Assembly: GCF_042453785.1 (NCBI RefSeq)
Contig: NC_091663.1
Location: 23,458,501 to 23,522,500 of the forward strand
Direction: 5' to 3'
Source of the DNA: Malus domestica
Taxonomy: Eukaryota > Streptophyta > Magnoliopsida > Rosales > Rosaceae
DNA: 64,000 nucleotides
The notes beneath the pieces are model-generated. The model did no database searches. It was not told where the DNA came from and worked only from the letters and a program-made list of their open reading frames with translations. Made by a program: the position numbers and the translations under genes. Below, one piece after another: positions 56,967 to 64,000 of the stretch (its first letter is position 1; every line of letters begins with the position of its first letter).

Positions 56967-58299
56967 TTAAGCTCCACCAGAACCATACTTCTTTCCGAAC
57001 ACTAGCACCTGAAGCTTGTCGTAACCTGCAAGCACACCCGCGCCAGCAACTGCACGAAGAATGTTAGCACCAGCACCCTTGAAGAGAGACCTCGCACCCT
57101 CATTCTTAAGGATTTGAGAGAAAGCGTCGAGCGAGCTCTTGTACTTGACGGCTTCACCAGATGTCATCATCATCCTTCTACGGACAGTGTCAATTGGGTA
57201 AGATGCAAGTCCAGCGCCGTTGGTGATAACCCAACCAAGGCCAAAGCTAGCAAAGAAACTATCCTGAAATTTCCAAAAAAATGTGAGATAATCCCCATTA
57301 GTTTGTGTATATGGACAGTGGAAATATGACTTAGTGCACAAGCAATCCACTTACCTGCAACTTTCCAGTGAGGATCACAGGCTTCAAAGAATCATACATT
57401 CCAAAGTAAAGACCACGGTAAACAATGATTCCGACACAAGAAATGTTGAAGCCGCGGTAGAGGCCAGCAATGCCATCTGATTTGAGAGTCTTTTTGTAGA
57501 CATCAACCAGGCCATTGAATTGCCTCTCTCCTCCCTTCTTTGCAGCCTTGGAATCATTTGCAAGACGGGTACGAGCATAATCCAAAGAGTAGACAAAGAA
57601 TAGAGAAGAGGCACCCGCAGCACCTCCAGATGCCAAGTTACCGGCAAACCATTTCCAATAGCCATCCTTGTCCTTTCTGAAATTGAACAGGCTCTTGAAG
57701 TAATCTTTAAACGCGAAGTTTAAGGCCTGAACAAAGGGAAAACAACGTAAGCACACTGCAGTAAGACTCACAGATACAAGAGATAGAGTGCGAGAAAAAG
57801 ATGACATAGTTACCTGAGTTGGGAAGTAACGGATGACATTTGCCGTGTTTCCTCTCCACAATGCTACCATTCCCTCATCTTTCATTGTTCGGCTAAAACA
57901 ATCTCCAATTCCCTTGTAGGGTTCAGAGAGCCTGCCAGCCTTGATCATCTCATCCTGATTTTGAATTAAGAGCTTTACGCGCTCAATTGGAGCAGCAGCA
58001 GTCTTGGATACAGCAGCAGAAACTCCACCCATTAGAAAATCAATTGCAAAGCCTGAAAATCCTTTCTCCTTCGGGGCTTCGACACAGACAGGCAAGGAAC
58101 GTGAAGCCACCAACGGATCATTAGCTCGACATGCTTGGTTCATGGGATATTGCAATGCTGCATTTGAATAACTTCCATATGAAAAACGCCTTTGATTGAT
58201 AGAAGGCCTCTGGATGACCCCATAGTGGCTGGAACTCAGATGTAGCTCATGACCAGAAAACTTTTCCGTGATAGTTGGGTGCTGGCGCCTATCAGCCAT
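56967..58299 (-). CDS. AAC: Mitochondrial ADP/ATP carrier (adenine nucleotide translocator)
   Basis: Three coding exons on minus: 58299-57814, 57726-57355 and 57263-56967, all joined in phase 0, giving 384 residues (Arabidopsis AAC1 and AAC2 have 381-385). Introns have GT-AG ends (CTCAG|GTAACT, GCAG|GTAAGT). An N-terminal extension of about 75 residues, cleaved in plant carriers, precedes three mitochondrial-carrier repeats. Carrier motifs are PIERVK in repeat 1, [12 protein letters not shown] in repeat 2 and [12 protein letters not shown] in repeat 3; RRRMMM (residues 314-319) is the nucleotide-carrier signature. It exchanges cytosolic ADP for matrix ATP across the inner membrane. A fourth, untranslated exon lies upstream. 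Which of AAC1-3 it matches was not decided. Confidence 0.96.
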
Positions 58300-58319
58300 T
58301 ACTTGGAAAAGAATCAAAC

Positions 58320-59760
58320 ACCTGTAAACTCATCCGATCTTGTAATCAGAAAGAAGGCCAAGGGAAAATATCCACTACGATTCCAACAGTTTGACAATAT
58401 CATGCAAAATATAGAATTCGATGTTTCCAGACAGATCAAACAAATTATAACAGAGACTCCAACGGATTAACGGATCAGCAACAACAATGAACCCTAAGTT
58501 AATTTTTTTTGAAAATATATGACCGGAACAGTATTCAACTGTTGAACAATGTTAATCACGTAAGAATAAAAGGAACCCGCTGACAAATTGCTTCTCGATA
58601 ACTCTAAAGGTATTCCATCTGTTGCATTCAAAAGTTATAAAAACAACGTAAACTCAACATTTCCAGCTTGAAGTTAGCAAGATCATATGGGAACTCGTTG
58701 CTTAAAGTTTTAATACAGTTCCCTAATAGACCATTTAAACTCCAAAATAAATAAATAAATGAATGAATGAACAAAGATATTGGTTGAAATGATCATTTTA
58801 CAAATCTCAATTGTTGTAATGACTATTGTTCAATCGATATGTCATCAGTATTTAATTTTGATCATATCAGCAATCGGAATAACCAAGCAACTGGGATTTG
58901 TATGATCACTTCAGCCAATTTCCCAAAAAATAAAAATAAAAACAATTAATAACACTGAGTCACTGACTGAATATGGATTTCTAAACATGATGAAAAGCTT
59001 AATTATATGGTAAAAGGAAGGAGTAGAAAGCGAGTGAAGGGAAAACTATATCGTTAAGAAAAAAGGAAAAAAATAAACAAATCCACGCTTCACATAAAAT
59101 GATAGGAGTAAGCAAAAAAAGGTTCAAAACCAATGAAAGCAATCGACAAAGCATATATCAAACGTGGATCACAAAGGGTGCCAAATATTTAGACTACTAT
59201 TTTGATAGATTGGCACTTCTGAGTCCTGATCCAACTTATTTTTGTGCTTGGTAATTGAGTTAACAAAATGAGAATGCATTAGACCACCGAACAAGCACGA
59301 AGAGTCGACAAAATGGAGTGCAAAAATGGCTACCCTAACCCTAAACAAGAACCGAAGGTACATTCAACAAATAGATATACCGTTTACACCAGTTGATGTA
59401 TGCGATGCAGAGAGAGAAAGGGGAAGAGTGGTAGATTTATGCGACCCAAAAGAAAAAACAGAGATTTGAAAAAACCCTTTTGATGATGGTTTATAACAAA
59501 AATGAAAATACAACAAAATATTTGAACTCCGAAAGTTAAGCAACGTACGAGGTCAATAACATAAACACCACATAAAAAATATTAGGTCAGAGAGAGAGAG
59601 AGAGAGAGAGGTTACCCTTTGAGCTTGGGAAGCGGAAAGTGAAAGGAGGAGAGATTAAGGAGGAGATATGATGGGGAGGCCAATGACACTGGCAAGGGTT
59701 TGAAACCGAAATGAACACTCCCTCTTATACTTATAGCCTCTGAATATTTTTTATTTAAAT
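58320..59760 (-). promoter_or_regulatory. 5'UTR intron, leader exon and promoter of the AAC gene
   Basis: The leader exon before the ATG starts after an acceptor TTTACAG (near 58320). The upstream untranslated exon is at about 59614-59710, ending at AAAGG|GTAACC, so the 5'UTR intron is about 1.3 kb, with (GA)n at 59590-59610 just inside it. A TATA-like CTATAAGTATAAG lies on minus at about 59725-59740. Introns of this size in the leader are common in plant AAC genes and may raise expression. Confidence 0.6.
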
Positions 59761-61180
59761 TTTTTGCCAATAGAAGAATGATTTTTTATTTTTGGTTCTT
59801 TTAAGCAAACAGTTTTACAATATTTCCCTAGTGGCCCGGTGATTTGGAAGGTAATCTACAGCTGTTGATATGGTAAAATTTAAATGTTTGTTTGGGAGAT
59901 GAGTGAGTGGACTTGGTGGGTATTGGATGCACCACTTTTTTAGGAAAGTTCTGCATTTGGCATGAAATTATTTTTTCCTTACAAATTGGTATGTGATTAA
60001 AGTGATTCTTCGAATTTAGTTTGGTTGGTTCTTGGTTTGATTCAACAATTAGGTTGTTCTTAGAAAATATCTTAGTAGCATTTTCATGCTTTGAAATCAC
60101 CGTTTTACATTTTTTTTGTTGACCGGAAAGTTCTTCACTAGGCAAGTTTTAAGGGAATGTAAAATGCAAATACAAATTTTTCCTCAAATTTACATCTTTA
60201 GGAGATGAATCTTGTCAATCAAGAAAAGAAAAATAAATGAGATTGTAAATTTACATCGTTCTCACTGGCGTAGATTCACATCTACATTTCCTGAAAATAT
60301 GATTTTTACATTTCAATTTGAAGATGATGCTCTTGACAATTTGAAAAGCCCATTGAGTTCACGAATTAGAGATTCAAGAATGAGTATGAAATTTCCTTCT
60401 TGTTTGGCAAGTACAATTATGAGAATGCCAATTGTGTTGCATGGGTTTCAAACTCCCAGAATTCGAAAGCTTCATGGGTGGTATTGGGATATGATTTATT
60501 GCATATGTCCACGATATTTCACATTAATGCTTCGTGATAGTAAGATGTTTTGCTAATCAGGCCGCATGTCTAATAGAAGGACGCAGTTATAGTTTATGAT
60601 ATTCACGTCTGGGTATAAATATTTCATGTTATTCTATTTACATTATCTTGTACAGTAGTACCGCCGTCAGTCATAATACTTCCATTTAAATTTCACCATC
60701 CTTATTTTAAATCCGAAATGAACTTGAACACCTCCAAGAACTTTCCCGCCCCCACACCTTAAACCTTAAACCTTAAACCATAAACATTCCCCACACAAAG
60801 GAAAGCATGTTGAGAAAGAATATGACTCGACATACTTCACATTCAAAATTGTAATATTTCAAATTTCAAAATATGAACCATAAGAAGAAAAATCATAAAA
60901 CATAAGAAAATCTTCAACCTAACCAGATTAATATATTTAATTGAACAACTTATTCTGCACAATGTCACGTAGTCATCCATACGTACTACATAATTCTCTC
61001 TTCACTCTTATTGTTCAAGCAAATATTTGTAGAGAATGACTCTGTCACTTCTATACCCATTCTCTAAGCCCTCTGCGGGTCTTGAATGACATCATATTTC
61101 AACATACACAAGACTACGGATATTCAAAATATAGATAAATGCCCCAAACACGCACCCTTGACAGAATCACCCTTACAAGT
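59761..61180. other. Intergenic stretch, one doubtful ORF
   Basis: A 114-codon plus-strand ORF at 60212-60556 (MSIKKRKINEIVNLHRSHWRR...) has an ordinary residue mix but no domain I recognise, no clear upstream promoter and no splice partners. It may be a gene fragment. The rest is AT-rich with no further feature; a short tandem 'aaaccttaaacc' is at 60760-60782. Confidence 0.3.
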
Positions 61181-61742
61181 TGTGGAGCAAAAAATAATCG
61201 AGAAAAATATGGAAGCGACAAGTGGATTCTAGGGTTAAAAAGGCAAAATTACCCTCGAGGCACACAGAAGCTTCTATGTGCGAGTAGCGGACAATCATCA
61301 CTCAATCGAGGTCAAAAGTGATCAAAATAGGTATTTATTCAAAACCTATATTTCATCCATCCTCATCAAATCCTCCCCACAAGATAACTCTCAAATTATT
61401 TCTTTCAAATTATATTAATTAGCTAATTAATTAATTTATTACTCAATTAATTTATTAATTAGCTAATTGATTGTAATTAACAACAAAAAATACCACATAT
61501 TGCCGGTCCCCATTCTCCTAATAAGGCCGGCCATACCCCTATAAATACCACTTCATTTTCTCAAAAAACCTAAGTTGAATCCTCTTGCAAAATTCTCAAA
61601 ACACTTTTCCCTCAAAGTTCTAACTTTGGCATCAGAGGTTCTTCGGCCAAAGCCCCCCCACCCCCAATTCATCGTGGGCGCGTGAGGCTTTTTGCAGGTG
61701 CATTTTCGTCCAAGAACAAGAAGGAAGAAATTTGCATCTACA
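61181..61742 (+). repeat. 5' LTR of the second Tat-like element
   Basis: 562 bp, shorter than the 750-776 bp LTRs of the first element and diverged, but with shared blocks ('ctataaatacc', 'cttcggccaaagcccccc', 'ttcatcgtgggcg'). Confidence 0.85.
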
Positions 61743-61902
61743 AATTGGTGCTTTCATTGAGGGTTGAACTCAAGCGCTTGTAGAAGACTCTCACATTCAA
61801 GGTTTTTCATTTTCTTGTTCATTTGTAGATTTTTCGTACGTTCTTATTCTTGGAATTTTTATTTTTAAAAAATTCTTCAATAAAACATAAAAGAAAAGTA
61901 CA

Positions 61903-63900
61903 ATGGCAAGAGATTTAGAATGAATAGAAATTCCAACGTTCAAGGATTAGGACCACGACGATCTACAAGGCTCAACACAATGATGAGTGGAGCGGCACCA
62001 CCCCCACGGGGCACCACCGTGGCCACCCTCAGCAAAACCCATGACGCCAAGGTCACGACCCAAGCCGTGCCACTTTAACCTTTAAGGGCCTAAGTCCTAG
62101 CCAAGCCGCCCAAACCCTAAGCGAGCTCAACGCGTTGCCAAGCTGAGCCCTAGCCTCGTACCCACGTGCGCCACACGCCGAGCAGCCTACTCCCATGGCC
62201 CAGCCTACTCCCGTGGCTTTCCAAGTAGCCCAAATCGATTCAAGATTAGTTTAACCGTCTCGACTTTAAATTTTTGGGACTACGATTGAACTAAGGGCAG
62301 TTTCACCACACTTCTTCGCGGATTTGACATTCCCTAATTCGAATCTCGCGCTCGAAGTCTACTATACTTCCACTGCTCAAGGAGATGCATTTCTTCCAAG
62401 CATTTCCAATCCGAATGACGAACAAAACTTGTCTCGACAAGTCATAGAGTTGACAAGCGCCCTCGCACAACAGACGACCTTGGTGAATCAGCTCTTGCGG
62501 CGCACTGAGATGCAACGTGCCCCGACGAGGTGTCCCGAAATAGGACAAGGGCTCAGACGAAGAACCTCTCCAGTAAAGTCCCAGTAAACAGTCACTCAAC
62601 CAGCCATGAATCGAGCATTCAGACAGAGTACACTCCCGATTGAGGCCCCGAGATAACATATACTTTCGTCTTAGCATGCAGAAGAGCGTGCACTCTCGAC
62701 TAAGCCCACAGAGGAGCATAAACTTATGGTTGGGGCCATACTCCGATATTCAACGTGAGCAGCCTTCCAAGCGAAGCGTTCATTCGCGGTTAGGCCTACA
62801 ATGAACATTATCCACATCACATCAGGGTAGGCATCACGTCAGACAGAGAGAAGCAGTCACTCAATCTAGCTCAAGTTCAATTGGCAGCCTATGAAGAATT
62901 CCCTCACCTGCTAGGAACAAACCACATGCACCGTCGTTGCGGCATAAATGAGCCGAGCACGTAGAAAAGCACTAGACCAGTAGGTCAAGACTAAGGGCAG
63001 TTGAGAGCTCCGCTACCCCAACAAAGGCATATTCAGAAAGAGGTAGAGAGGCTCTTAAACGACCGATTACATGATTTCCAATGTAACAAAGTTACCGATG
63101 AAGCACTACGACGGACATCACCAACATGAGCATGTCACCCTTCACGGATGAGATCGAGCAGGCAAAGTCTCCACGTTAGTTTAGCATGCTACATTTCACA
63201 TCTTTTAAAGGAGATGGAGATACAGAGAGGCACTTGAAGCACTACCAAAGCATGATGGTTCGTTATCTGAACAACACTGCCCTTATGTGCAAGATATTCA
63301 CCACCACTTTACAAGGCGAGGCACAAGATTGGTTTCACACCCTGCCATCACGATCCATCTGAAGTTTTGATGATATTTCCTTGGTTTTCACCAAAGAATA
63401 CTCATCCTACCGCTCGATCATGAAAAAGTCTGACCACTTGTTCAACATGAAGAAGAACCCAAAAGAGTTACTCTGCGACTAGGTGAAAAGGTTCAAAGCA
63501 GAGAAGGCGAAGATAGTCGGATGCGACGACTTGATAACAAATGCAACCTTCCAAAAAGGACTCATAGCAGACCACCCACTGTTCAGAGAGTTGATCATGA
63601 AAGAAGATCTAACTCTGGCAGACTCTTTCGCTTTGGCAAAGAATCATGTACTTTGGGAATAGGCTCGATGAGCAGACAAGGCACCCGAGCAGCCTCGAAA
63701 AGATTTGGCAGTGGCTTAAAAATGAGGATGGGAAGCAGTCCAATAAAAGTATGTTGGAGGCCAAACGTAGGGACCGACCCACGACCAAGGAAGGCTTAAC
63801 AACCAGGAACTACTCTAAGTTCTCAATCTCGATCCATTAAATCTTTCGCAACATCAAGAACGAGCCATGGTTCAACCTCAAATGTTAGTTTTGTTTAAAT
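61903..63900 (+). pseudogene. gag of the second Tat-like element, broken
   Basis: The ATG at 61903 begins MARDLE, with a stop soon after. Pieces are then readable in different frames: a middle part at 62324-62587 (NEQ...LSRQVIELTSALAQQTTLVNQ-type text), and the gag domain from about 63190, 'ALMCKIFTTTLQGEAQDWF', on to 'LWE' near 63660. Unlike the first element, the text goes on past ALWE with RRADKAPEQPRKD-type residues, the normal continuation, so the gag-to-RT deletion is not present here. Several frameshifts and stops; not functional. Confidence 0.75.
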
Positions 63901-64000
63901 TGGGACTCTTCTTTGGAGACGTGATCTCAGTAGACAATATTCTTTTCTTTTTCCCAAAAGGTTGTAGCGGAAGAAAGTTGGAATTCTCACAAAGTGTTAT

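Larger units (their letters stand above)
61181..64000 (+). mobile_element. Second Tat-like LTR retrotransposon, 5' part (cut by window end)
   Basis: The 5' LTR begins TGTGGAGCAAAAAATAATC, matching the LTR of the 29727-38217 element read on minus, and ends TTTGCATCTACA at 61742. The same primer-binding site motif TGGTGCTTTCATT follows. The gag start MARDLE (61903) and the gag domain further on are homologous to the first element. The 3' LTR lies outside the window. Confidence 0.85.

Noticed and set aside
58249..58470. Plus-strand ORF over the AAC start
   Set aside because: It is antisense to the first coding exon and leader of the carrier gene.

Overview
This is nuclear DNA from a dicot plant. 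Gene structure (GT-AG introns, 5'UTR introns), the TE families and the three recognisable genes all point that way. The repeat complement, with Cassandra, Au-type SINE debris and many hAT MITEs, looks to me like woody Rosaceae, probably an apple or pear relative; that placement is from memory of repeat families and is an inference. Most of the window is nested transposon sequence with a few real genes between.

Layout: 1-6126 holds a long-arm inverted-repeat element (398-1266), three related inverted-repeat MITEs in a local duplication split by a non-autonomous Helitron (1880-2609), and a hAT-type element (4834-5788). 6127-14410 is a PIF/Harbinger transposon with TAA target duplications, a broken DDE transposase on + and a broken Myb/SANT-like partner gene on -, the latter split by a rearranged solo-LTR insertion (9298-12948). 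14574-15684 is another hAT-type element and 16258-17714 a solo LTR. 20385-24046 (-) is a seven-exon RING-H2 E3 ligase gene of the BIG BROTHER family, with UTR exons reaching to about 25150. 26440-26951 is a small hAT MITE.

29258-44520 looks like one 15 kb non-autonomous CACTA (En/Spm) element that took in a Ty3/gypsy Tat-like retrotransposon (29727-38217, with an antisense extra gene), a hAT-like unit (38457-41151) and two arrays of about 340-bp tandem repeats. Just beyond it are two terminal exons of an unrecognised gene (44547-44750). A deleted Ty1/copia element occupies 45754-50931. A complete Cassandra TRIM with 5S-like LTRs lies at 52317-52930.

The right part holds two well supported genes in convergent orientation: an intronless PLS-class PPR gene, likely the SLO1 (At2g22410) orthologue (53932-55977, +), and a mitochondrial ADP/ATP carrier gene (56967-58299, -, with a 5'UTR intron). 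Both products should be mitochondrial, but they are unlinked in function and there is no operon logic here. From 61181 to the window end runs the 5' part of a second retrotransposon of the same Tat-like family, on +.

Coordinates of spliced genes were read by eye from splice signals and reading frame. TE boundaries were set from terminal motifs plus target-site duplications where stated.
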